Source: Clostridia bacterium (lineage in GTDB: Bacteria; Bacillota; Clostridia; Oscillospirales; CAG-272). Taken from it: DNA of 64,000 nt. Shown here in pieces: positions 54,744 through 63,744 of the stretch (position 1 is the stretch's first letter; the number at the start of each line of letters is the position of its first letter). The position numbers and the translations under genes were made by a program. The notes under the pieces were generated by a model. It was not told the origin of the DNA, made no database searches, and worked only from the letters and a program-made list of their open reading frames with translations. The stretch spans positions 186,001-250,000 of the forward strand of contig JAGAVJ010000027.1 of NCBI GenBank assembly GCA_017942005.1, in the 5' to 3' direction.

Positions 54744-55451
54744 TTAATTCTGAAATGCATCAAGCACGGAATATCCATACTCCTGCATTTGAGATACAAA
54801 TTCATTGCCAAGCTTTTTTTGAATCACTGCAAAAGCTTCGCCGATTCTCGGGGGTCTTGCTGTCAGATTATGACAGTCCGATCCCACAAACTGAACACTG
54901 CCTTTTTTCAGCAGCGCCAGCGCTTTGCGTCTTGAAGCAAGCGATATAAAAAAGCTTGCATTCACCTGCTTTAAAATGCCGCATTCTTCAAGTCTTTCCC
55001 AGGTACCGTGTTCCTGCTGATCCAAGTACCGTTCGATATGTGCAAGTACGATCTGCAAAGTACTGATACTGGATAACGCAATCAGTTCCCTTATCATATA
55101 ATCCGTCCATCGCTGAAACGGCATTTCAAGCAGCAGTACCCTGCTTCCCTCAATTCTGAGATGCTTCAGTTCCTCTTTTTCCATCCGGCTGATTCCCGGA
55201 TAATATCGAACCTCTGCACCAAGCAAAATCTTCACACGCAGATCATTCCATGCACTTTGCAAGGCTTCATATGCGCTGCGCCGTCTGTCTAAAAACGTCT
55301 CAACTGATTCATTATCTGCATAAAAATGCGGTGTTGCAATCGCCACACGGATCCCCTGTGCCGCCTGCATATTTAACAAGGCAACACTTTCTGTCACATT
55401 CCGACTGCCGTCGTCCATTCCCGGCAAAATATGGCTGTGCCAATCAATCAT
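54744..55451 (-). CDS. CpsB/CapC-type PHP tyrosine phosphatase
   Basis: 235 residues, manganese-dependent PHP-fold phosphatase that dephosphorylates the capsule kinase. The N-terminal metal motif is DWHSHILPGMDDGSRN (residues 3-18). HIERY and GSDCHN supply further ligands. It lies in order cpsC-cpsD-cpsB, the normal Gram-positive capsule control set. GAGAAGATCGGG precedes the start. Confidence 0.94.
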   Translation of the reverse strand: MIDWHSHILPGMDDGSRNVTESVALLNMQAAQGIRVAIATPHFYADNESVETFLDRRRSAYEALQSAWNDLRVKILLGAEVRYYPGISRMEKEELKHLRIEGSRVLLLEMPFQRWTDYMIRELIALSSISTLQIVLAHIERYLDQQEHGTWERLEECGILKQVNASFFISLASRRKALALLKKGSVQFVGSDCHNLTARPPRIGEAFAVIQKKLGNEFVSQMQEYGYSVLDAFQN

Positions 55452-55474
55452 ACCCGATCTTCTCTCAGTTTTCC

Positions 55475-56212
55475 TTAGGAATGACCGTAATATTGATACT
55501 TTTTATATTTTCCATAGCTGCCGTTTCCGGCCTTGGTTCCGTTCATGACACATCCAAGAATGTTGACATTGGAAAGCTTTAGTTGTCTGAAGCAATGCTC
55601 CAGTTCTTTCTTCTCTGTATAGTCTTCACGGATGACAACGATCATACCGGAAATCAAGCTTGAAATGGAAATGGCGTCGGAAACAAGATTAACGGGAGGA
55701 AGATCAATGATGATGTAGTCAAAAACCTCTCGGAACCGATTCAGAATATTCTCCATTCTTCCAGACCCAAGCAGTTCTGACGGATTGGGCGGGATATCTC
55801 CTGACGGAAGAATAAACCAATTGTTCAAAAGATGCGATTGAAATTCTGAAATTTGTGCGCCTTTCCCGCGCAGCAAATCGGCGATACCGGGAGAACTATC
55901 AATATTTACTTTTCTGGCAATTGACGGCAGTCTTAAGTCTCCGTCAATTAAAAGAACCTTGCTTCCCTTTTCCGCAAACACATAGGATAGATTTACAGAT
56001 ACGGTACTTTTTCCTTCACCGCGAATTGCGCTTGTGATACCAATTACCGGGCACTTTTCATCTTCCGGAAGTGTGAAGTCCAGATTTGCACGAATCAGTT
56101 TATACTGTTCCTTCGCAGTAAAATCCAAATCTTTAGGAAGTGTTTTTGGATTTTCTTTATTGTTTCCGGCAACAAACTGATTATATTTGCTTCTTTTACC
56201 AAACAATCCCAT
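55475..56212 (-). CDS. CpsD/CapB-family tyrosine autokinase
   Basis: 245 residues, BY-kinase ATPase domain. Walker A GEGKST at 65-70, Walker A' VLLIDGDLR at 86-94, Walker B-like IIIDLPP. The C-terminal tyrosine cluster GSYGKYKKYQYYGHS is the autophosphorylation tail. It acts with the membrane adaptor CpsC encoded 19 bases upstream. It controls chain length and export of the polysaccharide. Confidence 0.95.
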   Translation of the reverse strand: MGLFGKRSKYNQFVAGNNKENPKTLPKDLDFTAKEQYKLIRANLDFTLPEDEKCPVIGITSAIRGEGKSTVSVNLSYVFAEKGSKVLLIDGDLRLPSIARKVNIDSSPGIADLLRGKGAQISEFQSHLLNNWFILPSGDIPPNPSELLGSGRMENILNRFREVFDYIIIDLPPVNLVSDAISISSLISGMIVVIREDYTEKKELEHCFRQLKLSNVNILGCVMNGTKAGNGSYGKYKKYQYYGHS

Positions 56213-56231
56213 TCACATCACACATCCTTTC

Positions 56232-56996
56232 TCATTGCTTTGCATTCTGATTCTTCTGCCCATAATAGCCATAATATTTATTACTATTTTCCGAGATATC
56301 GGGCACACGTCCAAGAATCGGATAGCGATAGGTCTTGATAATATATTCTTCATCATGAACTGTATCATCGAGCAGAACAAAAATCACAATGATACCCACA
56401 ATCAACATAATACCAAGGAGAAATCCCATCATTGTATACCGTGTAATGCTCGGTGCAATCTTATTCAGCTCCGGCACCGCACTGTCGACGACCTCCATGG
56501 ACGCGCCGTCAATAATTTCGGAAATACGAACCGGCAGAACCTCCGCAATCGTATTTGCAATATTACTCGCTTTATAGGGATCACCGCAGGTGACCGTCAC
56601 ACGCATGATTTCCGTTCCGTTTAACTGACCGTACTGAATCATCCCCGACAGTGTTCTCCAAGAACAGTCAAGCCCAGCCTTATCAATAATACGTTCCAGC
56701 GTGCTGCGGCTTCCTAAAATTTCGCCATAGGTCTTGACAAGGCTTTGCGCTGCGGACAGCTGGGAAGGGCTGATGCTGACACTGGCACTTCCAAGCGAAA
56801 AGGAGCTGTTATTGACATAAAGCTTTACATTTGCCGAATAGGTCGGAGCAATTGTAAAGTTTGATATACAAAATCCAACCACTGCACCGATGATACCGGC
56901 TGCAGCTACCATCCATGCATGCTTCCAAATCGCTTTCAGAATCTGCAATAGATCAATGGTATATTCATCTGATGTGTTTATTTCCTGTTTGTCCAT
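56232..56996 (-). CDS. CpsC/Wzz-type chain-length determinant
   Basis: 254 residues with two membrane helices (about 25-48 and 185-210) around an extracellular domain. It is the adaptor that activates the CpsD kinase. The C-terminal tail NKYYGYYGQKNQ is cytoplasmic and tyrosine-rich, unusual for an adaptor and possibly a kinase substrate. First gene of the five-gene cps operon, with its own promoter at 57128. Confidence 0.93.
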   Translation of the reverse strand: MDKQEINTSDEYTIDLLQILKAIWKHAWMVAAAGIIGAVVGFCISNFTIAPTYSANVKLYVNNSSFSLGSASVSISPSQLSAAQSLVKTYGEILGSRSTLERIIDKAGLDCSWRTLSGMIQYGQLNGTEIMRVTVTCGDPYKASNIANTIAEVLPVRISEIIDGASMEVVDSAVPELNKIAPSITRYTMMGFLLGIMLIVGIIVIFVLLDDTVHDEEYIIKTYRYPILGRVPDISENSNKYYGYYGQKNQNAKQ

Positions 56997-57127
56997 TCGG
57001 TTTTTATACTCCTTATATTTGCTGTGAAAAAGAACGAATACATATTTTTATTGAGAAATGACAGAATTGTGGACAACACTGTATTCGATCACAATATGAC
57101 TACAAATGCATATAAATCGCTGCATAT

Positions 57128-57156
57128 ATTATAACATAAGTTTTTTCACTTTTCAA
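57128..57156 (-). promoter_or_regulatory. Promoter of the cps operon
   Basis: On the minus strand, TTGAAA, 17 bases, TATAAT. It would transcribe cpsC, cpsD, cpsB, the surface protein and the LCP gene. Confidence 0.85.
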
Positions 57157-57208
57157 CTATTTAAAAAAATTTTAACAACTAATTTGCCAAATGCTGTTTA
57201 TGTTTATT

Positions 57209-57249
57209 TATGGTCATATATAACCGTGACAGATTGTTTTATGACCATA
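57209..57249. repeat. TATGGTCAT/ATGACCATA inverted repeat
   Basis: TATGGTCAT (57209-57217) and ATGACCATA (57241-57249) face each other around ACCGTGACAG. They appear to be end fragments of the SD-hairpin element family. Confidence 0.5.
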
Positions 57250-57349
57250 GCAGAAACGAAAGCAGCGCAATTTTTTCTTAATAATAGAAGAATGAATGCT
57301 TTTCTGAATATGTCCTCTGAATTCTTGCTGTAAGCTTTTCTTCCTTTAT

Positions 57350-57629
57350 ATGATCATCGGGCTGTCGCATTTACATGCGCCAGCCTTTAAAATTCGCCTT
57401 TTCGCTTTTTCAAGCGAAATTTCATAGTGGATTTTTGTCAAAATCCACTATGAAAACGCCGAATTCGGATCACTCCGTGATCCCGGGCTGTTGCAAGTTT
57501 ATAACTTGCAACAGCCCCATCTCCTCTCATTGTGGAGTTGTGACCGCTCGCAAGCGGTTAAGTCACAAAATCACGGTAAGAGAAACCATTAAAATGGTTT
57601 CTCATGAAAATCTTATTTTTCAGACTTTC
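57350..57629 (-). ncRNA. SD-hairpin-start element 12 with multi-stem insert (copy b)
   Basis: On the minus strand, just after the flaA1-like stop codon: GTCTGAAAAAT...ATTTTC with an inserted GAGAAACCATT/AATGGTTTCTC hairpin, then CGTGATTTTGTGAC and stem ACCGC/GCGGT. CTCC and the SD GAGAGGAGAT (57528-57519) follow. Next are GGGCTGTTGCAAGTT/AACTTGCAACAGCCC, GGATCAC-gga-GTGATCC, a 126-nt multi-stem block homologous to 987-1112, and ATGATCATATAA. No gene follows the start. Confidence 0.65.
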
Positions 57630-59690
57630 TTATAGAGGATGATTTTCTGCGTTTCCCTGCATCTCTGCCGGATGATAGGTGGGAACCGCTTCCATGACAA
57701 GATTGCGTATCTCGTCATCCCGACCGTCATATGCAGCCTTCATCAAAACTTGCAGCTGCTTTAAAAACTCGTCGGTATCAAATGGAATTGGACTGCCGAT
57801 GTGGATTAAATGGTTCGGCGTCGTTCTCATGCCTTCCTCCAGCATCAGCTTTTCTTCATACAGCTTTTCACCGGGACGAAGTCCTGTATAAGAAATTTGT
57901 ATATCCACATCCGGCCGCAATCCGGAAAGCCAAATCAAATTTCGTGCAAGTGTATCGATTTTTACGGGAGACCCCATATCCAAAACAAAAATTTCCCCGC
58001 CGTTTGCATAGGTGCCGGCTTGCAGCACAAGAGAAACCGCCTCCGGAATCGTCATAAAATAGCGGATGATATCCGGATGCGTCACGGTAACCGGACCGCC
58101 TTTGGCAATCTGCTTTTTAAATATTGGAATAACAGAGCCGTTGCTTCCAAGCACATTGCCGAAACGGACAGCAACAAAATCGGTCTGCGGCTGCTGGACC
58201 GGATGTGCGATATCCCGCATGCTGCCCTCGGAATCCTGTGTATGTACATGCAGGGGAGAAAGTTCATTTGCCTTGCCTTCTCTGATTTTCCGATCAAACG
58301 ACTGAATGATCATCTCGCAAAGGCGCTTGGATGCCCCCATAATATTCGTTGGATTCACCGCTTTGTCGGTGGAAATCAATACAAATCGTTTACATCCGTT
58401 CATCATCGCGGCATATGCCGTTTTATATGTGCCGATTGCATTATTCTTGATGGATTCGCATGGGCTGTATTCCATCAGCGGTACATGCTTATGTGCTGCC
58501 GCATGATAAACAACATCCGGCTTGTACAAGCGAAAGACCTGATTGATACGCATACTGTCGCGAACAGAGCCGATTAAAACTTCCAGACGTAATTTCGGAT
58601 ATTTATCTTTTAATTCCAGACCAATTGCATGCGCATTGTTTTCATAGATATCAAAGATAATCAGCTGCTTTGGGTTATGCTGTGCAATCTGTCTGCAAAG
58701 CTCACTGCCAATGGAACCGCCGCCGCCGGTTACCAGAATGACTTTATCCTGTATGAACTGAAAAATTTCCTCCATATTGACTTTAATGGGATCACGCCCC
58801 AGTAAATCTTCCACTGCAACATCCTGCATGGATTTCGCCGTTACCCGTCCCGTCACAAACTCAAATAATCCCGGCAGATTTTTCAATTCACATTTTGTTT
58901 CTTTGCAAATATTTAAGATGTCACGTCTTTGGTCTGTGGTTGCACTGGGAATCGCAAGGTATATTTTTTGAATATGAAATTTTTCTGCATTTAACAAAAT
59001 AGAATCTCTGCCGCCGACAATCGGCACCCCATCGATATACCGTCCCCATTTATTTGAGTCATCATCAATGATACAGCAAACGTAATCATTCACTTCTTTT
59101 GCATGGTGCAAATCACGCAGGATCAGTTGTCCCGCAGAGCCCGCACCAATCAGCATCACGCGGCTGCCTGTCGCTTCTCTTTGCATCTTTGCCCGTTTGC
59201 CGCGCTCCAGAACCACAAACCGATATGCAAAACGCACAGACAGGGTTAGCATAAACTGAAGAGCGAACCCAACAATATAATACGCAATCGGCATCTGCAA
59301 AAACAATACTGTGATGAAAACCGCATGAAATATACCCACGATAACGGAACCAAGGGCAATCCGCTTCAATTCAATATAGCTTGCAAACCGCCAAATACTT
59401 TGATACAGACGCAGCGCCCAGAATACCGCAATACACACCACTGCATAAATTGGGGTAAAACGCAGCCATGCTGAAAATTCAGCGCTTGGTATTTGTGTAT
59501 AATGACAGTCAAACCGAAACCACAATGCCAAAAAATAAGAGCCAATACATGCCGCCAAGTCAAATAGGATCAAAAAAAATGCGGTCAAATACCAGTGTGC
59601 AAACGTAAAGTGTTTTGTTTTCTGCTTTTGTGACACCTCATTTTGCATAGAATTTGTTTCTTTTGGATTATGCTGTCCTTTTTTCTCCAT
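57630..59690 (-). CDS. FlaA1/CapD-type nucleotide-sugar epimerase/dehydratase
   Basis: 686 residues. Four N-terminal membrane helices (about 20-145) come first, then a CoA-binding-like Rossmann domain (VMLIGAGSAGQLILRDL), then the SDR-type UDP-sugar 4,6-dehydratase/epimerase domain (VTGGGGSIGSELCRQI, YHAAAHKHVPLMEY, STDKAVNPTNIMGASK). It modifies UDP-GlcNAc-type precursors for capsule. The start at 59690 has GGAGAGTAAGG upstream; a TTG at 59729 is weaker. It lies upstream of the cps control operon but is separated by element 12 and the cps promoter. Confidence 0.93.
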   Translation of the reverse strand: MEKKGQHNPKETNSMQNEVSQKQKTKHFTFAHWYLTAFFLILFDLAACIGSYFLALWFRFDCHYTQIPSAEFSAWLRFTPIYAVVCIAVFWALRLYQSIWRFASYIELKRIALGSVIVGIFHAVFITVLFLQMPIAYYIVGFALQFMLTLSVRFAYRFVVLERGKRAKMQREATGSRVMLIGAGSAGQLILRDLHHAKEVNDYVCCIIDDDSNKWGRYIDGVPIVGGRDSILLNAEKFHIQKIYLAIPSATTDQRRDILNICKETKCELKNLPGLFEFVTGRVTAKSMQDVAVEDLLGRDPIKVNMEEIFQFIQDKVILVTGGGGSIGSELCRQIAQHNPKQLIIFDIYENNAHAIGLELKDKYPKLRLEVLIGSVRDSMRINQVFRLYKPDVVYHAAAHKHVPLMEYSPCESIKNNAIGTYKTAYAAMMNGCKRFVLISTDKAVNPTNIMGASKRLCEMIIQSFDRKIREGKANELSPLHVHTQDSEGSMRDIAHPVQQPQTDFVAVRFGNVLGSNGSVIPIFKKQIAKGGPVTVTHPDIIRYFMTIPEAVSLVLQAGTYANGGEIFVLDMGSPVKIDTLARNLIWLSGLRPDVDIQISYTGLRPGEKLYEEKLMLEEGMRTTPNHLIHIGSPIPFDTDEFLKQLQVLMKAAYDGRDDEIRNLVMEAVPTYHPAEMQGNAENHPL

Positions 59691-59913
59691 AACCTTACTC
59701 TCCACAACAACATATTTTTTCTGAACCAAACGTCGTTTTTTTTTAATAATAGAGAAATTTAATAATTTTTTTGACTTTCAAAAACATTCCGCCTATTTTT
59801 TAATAAGGCGGATATCTCCCCGTCATTCAACACAAGGAAATGTCTCCCAGCATTTGCAGGAACGTTGGACATCTTGTTTTTCGTTATAAAATTCCAAAAT
59901 TATTTATAAATAT

Positions 59914-60070
59914 AACGTGAGTTCGATAAGGAGATGCTTTTTGAAAAAAGCACCTCCTCAAACTCCTCCGCAAAAACTTTTAAACAGAGAAACCAATAAA
60001 ATATAAAAAAGTTTTTTGAAAAGGGTTTGGGGGAAAAATTTTCACCCGAGAATTCTATCGAACTTACGTT
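59914..60070. mobile_element. MITE-like element, copy 2
   Basis: AACGTGAGTTCGAT at the left and ATCGAACTTACGTT at the right, enclosing the same two hairpin arms as 50701-50920 in reverse order (157 bp versus 220 bp). AATAT occurs within a base or two of both outer edges. Confidence 0.7.
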
Positions 60071-60555
60071 TAATATACATTATTTTACAAAAAAATAATG
60101 GAACTTTATCAGGGGATCAACGTGAATAAAAAATATTTTTGAACGAAATTCCTCTACTTCCACTTTTTACAAATTATATTTTTAATGTTTAAAATCGTAT
60201 ATAATTATATCATATATTTTATAATAAGTCAAGAAATAATAAAATTTTTATATCAAAATTTTATATAATTGTGTATGCAATATTACGGCAATCTTTACAA
60301 ACACTCTCCCAAATATACCTATATAAATTTCATGAATTTACCATAAACCGGAAATATGGTTCCTTCGTATTGTTTATGCATGCAATACCTGCGTTCCCTA
60401 TTACCTGTCCGTCATTTTTACAATATAAAATAAGGCAAGCAAGACCTTTTTGCGGCCTTCTCACCTTGATTTTTTATTTAGGAAAGGCAAACATCGTTGT
60501 CAACCATGGGGGCTGAAAACGCTGTTCATCTCAATGTTTGATCATCTCACTATGG
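60071..60555. other. Long AT-rich intergenic region
   Basis: 485 bases of low-complexity AT-rich sequence with a few short frames that have no SD. Nothing functional is recognised. It is the largest empty stretch here. Confidence 0.5.
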
Positions 60556-61704
60556 CTATTTCGCCGTACAAGAAATCGCATCCGCCGCTTGCAGCCGTTG
60601 ATAAATCCAGCAATCTTTAAGATACGCAATCAAGCTTTCTGCTATCTCCGCTTTTTGCCTTTCGCTTTTCGCATCGAAGATAGATTTCAGAAATTCATTC
60701 AAATAGTGGAAAAAGAACTGGTAGCAATAATAACAAAGCCGGTTTTGTTCTAACCTATAATCGATCTGATTCTTTGCCAGTACGGCGTTTATTTTTTCCA
60801 ATTCATCTTGATCACTTATAAAAATCCATGCGTCTCGCTCTATGGGTGCAAGCAGACAGGAATCCCAGTCAACAAGGTACAGCTGATCTCCGTCCAAAAT
60901 ACAGTTGCCTCCGGCGTCTCCATGGGTAATATGAAAATTCTCTTTGTCATCTTTGCAGATCATGGAGAATTTCTTTAAACGCTCCCTATAGCTGGAAATG
61001 GCAGATTCCTTATCAGCAATGGCTTTTTTTACTGCGGCAGGAAGCACAGACAAGTTCCGCAGCTGTTGGAATGTGTCAAGCAGTTCCGTGCCAAACGTTT
61101 CTGTTTTCAGTGTTATCCCATCTGTATTCAGGCGATAAATTTCTGCAAGGCGGCTATATAGCTGTTCTGTGGACCAATTTTCAGACAATTCGCCCGGCAC
61201 ATACGCAAAAACAGCAGCAATACCTTGCCCAAAGCAGCTATATAGATTCCCCTCTTTTGTTTTGATTACTTTAGGAACAAAAGAAATCCCACTGTCGGTA
61301 ATATACTGGACAACAGACAGGCTTCTTTGATACTCCTCTTTGTGGTGATTCCAGTAATCAATTTTCAAAAAATAGTTACCGCATTCGGTTTGTATATTCC
61401 ATGTTTCTCCATAAAAACCACGCGCTGCCGGAAACATCTCTTTCACCGACAAGCCGTATTCAACAGTCAAAAAGTGGTGCAGTTCCTTCTTATATTCCTG
61501 CTCCGGGTCAACTGTTTCCGTAGTCCGGCACTCCGCAGCTTGGAGCCATTCGTGTCCGGTTTCTTCCTGTCCGCAACCTAAACTGTCATGACCTAAATGC
61601 TTTGCTTTTACCGATTTTGCTGTGCTGACTCCCTGTGGCGGTATGTTTCGCCGTTTGCTGGTCCCATCATCACCCAAACAATGATGTTCTATTAATTTTT
61701 TCAT
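60556..61704 (-). CDS. APH/CotS-family kinase-like protein
   Basis: 382 residues. The phosphotransferase fold of the aminoglycoside-kinase/CotS spore-coat type starts near residue 75 (HFLTVEYGLSVKEM). The catalytic H261-G262-D263 with N267 (HGDAGGN) and metal motif D279-W280-D281 are intact. The first 70 residues (Lys/His/Gly-rich, CRTTETVDPEQ) are extra compared with the family. The start is supported by AGGAGG at ideal spacing. CotS kinases modify coat or envelope components, so its location next to a surface-polysaccharide locus is suggestive only. Confidence 0.85.
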   Translation of the reverse strand: MKKLIEHHCLGDDGTSKRRNIPPQGVSTAKSVKAKHLGHDSLGCGQEETGHEWLQAAECRTTETVDPEQEYKKELHHFLTVEYGLSVKEMFPAARGFYGETWNIQTECGNYFLKIDYWNHHKEEYQRSLSVVQYITDSGISFVPKVIKTKEGNLYSCFGQGIAAVFAYVPGELSENWSTEQLYSRLAEIYRLNTDGITLKTETFGTELLDTFQQLRNLSVLPAAVKKAIADKESAISSYRERLKKFSMICKDDKENFHITHGDAGGNCILDGDQLYLVDWDSCLLAPIERDAWIFISDQDELEKINAVLAKNQIDYRLEQNRLCYYCYQFFFHYLNEFLKSIFDAKSERQKAEIAESLIAYLKDCWIYQRLQAADAISCTAK

Positions 61705-61796
61705 TTATTAAATTCCTCCTGTATTATAAGTTAACGATACAAGAGTTTCATGCAAATTCCCATGCGATCCCTCCATTGCATAATGTATGATATAGA

Positions 61797-61823
61797 CAAT
61801 TGTAAAATAAAGTTTTACAATTG
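61797..61823. promoter_or_regulatory. CAATTGTAAAA/TTTTACAATTG inverted repeat
   Basis: A perfect 11-bp inverted repeat in the region upstream of the kinase gene, probably an operator. Its TGTAAAA/TTTTACA core recurs in the SLH inverted repeats. Confidence 0.55.
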
Positions 61824-61941
61824 GTTACATCCGTATTACGTCTTTGCGACGCGTTTTTCAATTTAATGCCCTGCGGACAATATAAAATTGTGACTTTAAA
61901 AATTGTCTAAAAATGTATGATATCATAAAAAAGATATCTCT

Positions 61942-62670
61942 CTATTTTTTAATTGCTTTCACCAACAACATCATTGGACGGCGTAATTCGTCTTTCATTC
62001 CCGGAATCTCCATCAGTTCTTCGGATGGCTCCGCTTCAATCACCGCCTCCAGTTCAAAACCGTGATGCAATAACCCCATCAATATCTGCGTGAGTGTGTG
62101 GTGCTGTTTTACTACGTCACACCCCAAAAAGTGTGTGTGCCGCTCTCCCGGAATGAAATAATCATCAATGGGCCAGTATTTTGGCGTTCCCGCTTCTGTG
62201 TAAATCCAGTCCTGTCCAACTCCTGCGGTAAAAACCGGATGCTCTATGTTAAAAAGAAATACGCCCTTCGGTTTCAATGTCCTATATACCATTTGAAACA
62301 ATGTCTCAAGATTTTCAATATAGTGCAGCGCCAGATTGGAAATGACACAATCCCACATTGTTTCCGGGTACTCATATTCTTCAATTCCACAGACACGATA
62401 CGTGATTTGTGCTCTTGTGTTTCGCCTTTTTGCTTCTTCAATCATTTTTCTGCTCAAATCAAGTCCCAATACCTGTACTGCTCCCTGTTCTGCTGCATAC
62501 GAACAATGCCAGCCATACCCGCATCCCAAATCAAGAACCGTTTTCCCTTGGAGTGATGGAAATAACGGCTTTAACTGATGCCATTCTCCAGCCGCACTTA
62601 AACCATATCTGCTGCGGGACATTTTTCCGTATTCTTCAAAAAACGTTTCATTATCATATGTATTTTTCAT
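61942..62670 (-). CDS. Class I SAM-dependent methyltransferase
   Basis: 242 residues, type 11 methyltransferase. Motif I VLDLGCGYGWHCSYAA is near residue 44, followed by GLDLSRKMI (acidic loop), DCVISNLALHYIENLETLF and LKPKGVFLFNIEHP. The substrate is unknown. ATG 62670 gives the usual N-terminus. An in-frame ATG 62682 (ATGGTCATAACT) at the end of the hairpin would add Met-Val-Ile-Thr. The gene is led by long-form SD-hairpin element 11, downstream of radC on the same strand. Confidence 0.9.
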   Translation of the reverse strand: MKNTYDNETFFEEYGKMSRSRYGLSAAGEWHQLKPLFPSLQGKTVLDLGCGYGWHCSYAAEQGAVQVLGLDLSRKMIEEAKRRNTRAQITYRVCGIEEYEYPETMWDCVISNLALHYIENLETLFQMVYRTLKPKGVFLFNIEHPVFTAGVGQDWIYTEAGTPKYWPIDDYFIPGERHTHFLGCDVVKQHHTLTQILMGLLHHGFELEAVIEAEPSEELMEIPGMKDELRRPMMLLVKAIKK

Positions 62671-62784
62671 AGTTATGACCATAACTTTCACGAAAGTGAA
62701 AGTTATCTCCTTTCATTGTGGAGTTGTGACCGCCCGCAGGCGGTTAAGTCACAAAACACGGTCTGAAAAATTTATTTTTCAGAC
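62668..62784 (-). promoter_or_regulatory. SD-hairpin-start element 11, long form with gene
   Basis: The best complete copy. On the minus strand: hairpin A GTCTGAAAAAT-aa-ATTTTTCAGAC, CGTGTTTT, and hairpin B GTGAC..ACCGCC/GGCGGT..GTCAC. CTCC lies opposite GGAG of the SD AAAGGAGAT. Hairpin C is ATAACTTTCAC-tttc-GTGAAAGTTAT (11 bp, including the A and T of the start codon). ATGGTCATAACTATG closes it. Confidence 0.8.
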
Positions 62785-62828
62785 TATCACTTCCCTTCTA
62801 TGTATTGTCGTAAACTGTACATTCTCCC

Positions 62829-63560
62829 CTATGCAGTATATGAGGGATTGGAAGACTTCAAAATGGGGGTATGATCCTTTTCAGTGATGATATAATGTTC
62901 AAGGAGGGTAATACCGACGGTGCGGAAAGCGCGTTCAAGAGTAAGCGTGGTATCAATGTCTTCTTTGGAAACGTCAGCGGTTCCGCCTGGGTGATTGTGC
63001 GCGAGAATCACGTAGGAGGTACCGCGGGAGAGCGCCTGACGGACACACTGCGTTTCATCCAGGCGCAAAAACGTCCCGGTGCCTTCTGCCAGCATCAGGG
63101 TTTCCATGAGAGCGCCGGATCTGTCGAACAGCAGCATATACATACGTTCCATACGGTAGCCAAAAAAGAGATTGTGCAGGTATAAAAGAATCAGATGCAT
63201 CTGGTCCAAGTGAATCGCCCTGTTGTCGTATTCGCTTTCCTCGATATAGCAGTGAATGATTCTGGAAACCAGGCGGATCAGAAGGGCGCTCCGCCTTCCA
63301 ACCCCCGGAACCTCTTGCAGGGATGTATAGGACGTCTCAAAAACACCGCGCAGAGAACCGAATTTTGACAGCAGCAGATGCGCAGTCTCGTTGGTATTTC
63401 GTCTGGGAATAGAAAAAGACAGCAACATTTCCAGTAGTTCATGATTCTGAAAGCTGCTGTTGTTATCCTTTTCCGTTGCTAAGAACCGTTTTTCCATGCG
63501 TTCTCTGTGACCTGCATGCAGATTTTTCTGTTCTGTCTTTGATTTATCCTGTTTTATCAT
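62829..63560 (-). CDS. radC: RadC-family JAB-domain protein
   Basis: 243 residues. A helix-hairpin-helix segment (LQEVPGVGRRSA, residues 81-92) is followed by a JAMM/MPN+ metalloprotease-like domain with H188, H190 and D201 (LAHNHPGGTADVSKEDID). Despite the name, a direct repair role is not established for the family. The start has GGGAG upstream. A near-consensus promoter lies 150 bases upstream. Confidence 0.93.
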   Translation of the reverse strand: MIKQDKSKTEQKNLHAGHRERMEKRFLATEKDNNSSFQNHELLEMLLSFSIPRRNTNETAHLLLSKFGSLRGVFETSYTSLQEVPGVGRRSALLIRLVSRIIHCYIEESEYDNRAIHLDQMHLILLYLHNLFFGYRMERMYMLLFDRSGALMETLMLAEGTGTFLRLDETQCVRQALSRGTSYVILAHNHPGGTADVSKEDIDTTLTLERAFRTVGITLLEHYIITEKDHTPILKSSNPSYTA

Positions 63561-63715
63561 GATGATAATGCTCCCGCCTGCATCTGCATAGCCGTTTCTG
63601 AACGTGGTTTCAGCATTTGCTCCCGTGCGATAAGACCCTTTCTTTGTGAAATGCTCTACTTTTTATGAAATGCTTTCTGCTTTTCACATATGTTTCCTTT
63701 TTCAATGGTGAGATT

Positions 63716-63744
63716 ATTATATCATATTTTGTCGTTAAAATCAA
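63716..63744 (-). promoter_or_regulatory. Promoter of radC
   Basis: On the minus strand, TTGATT, 17 bases, TATAAT. Confidence 0.85.

Noticed and set aside
60271..60516. Short frame in the 60-kb intergenic region
   Set aside because: No SD, no domain, AT-rich context; nothing supports translation.
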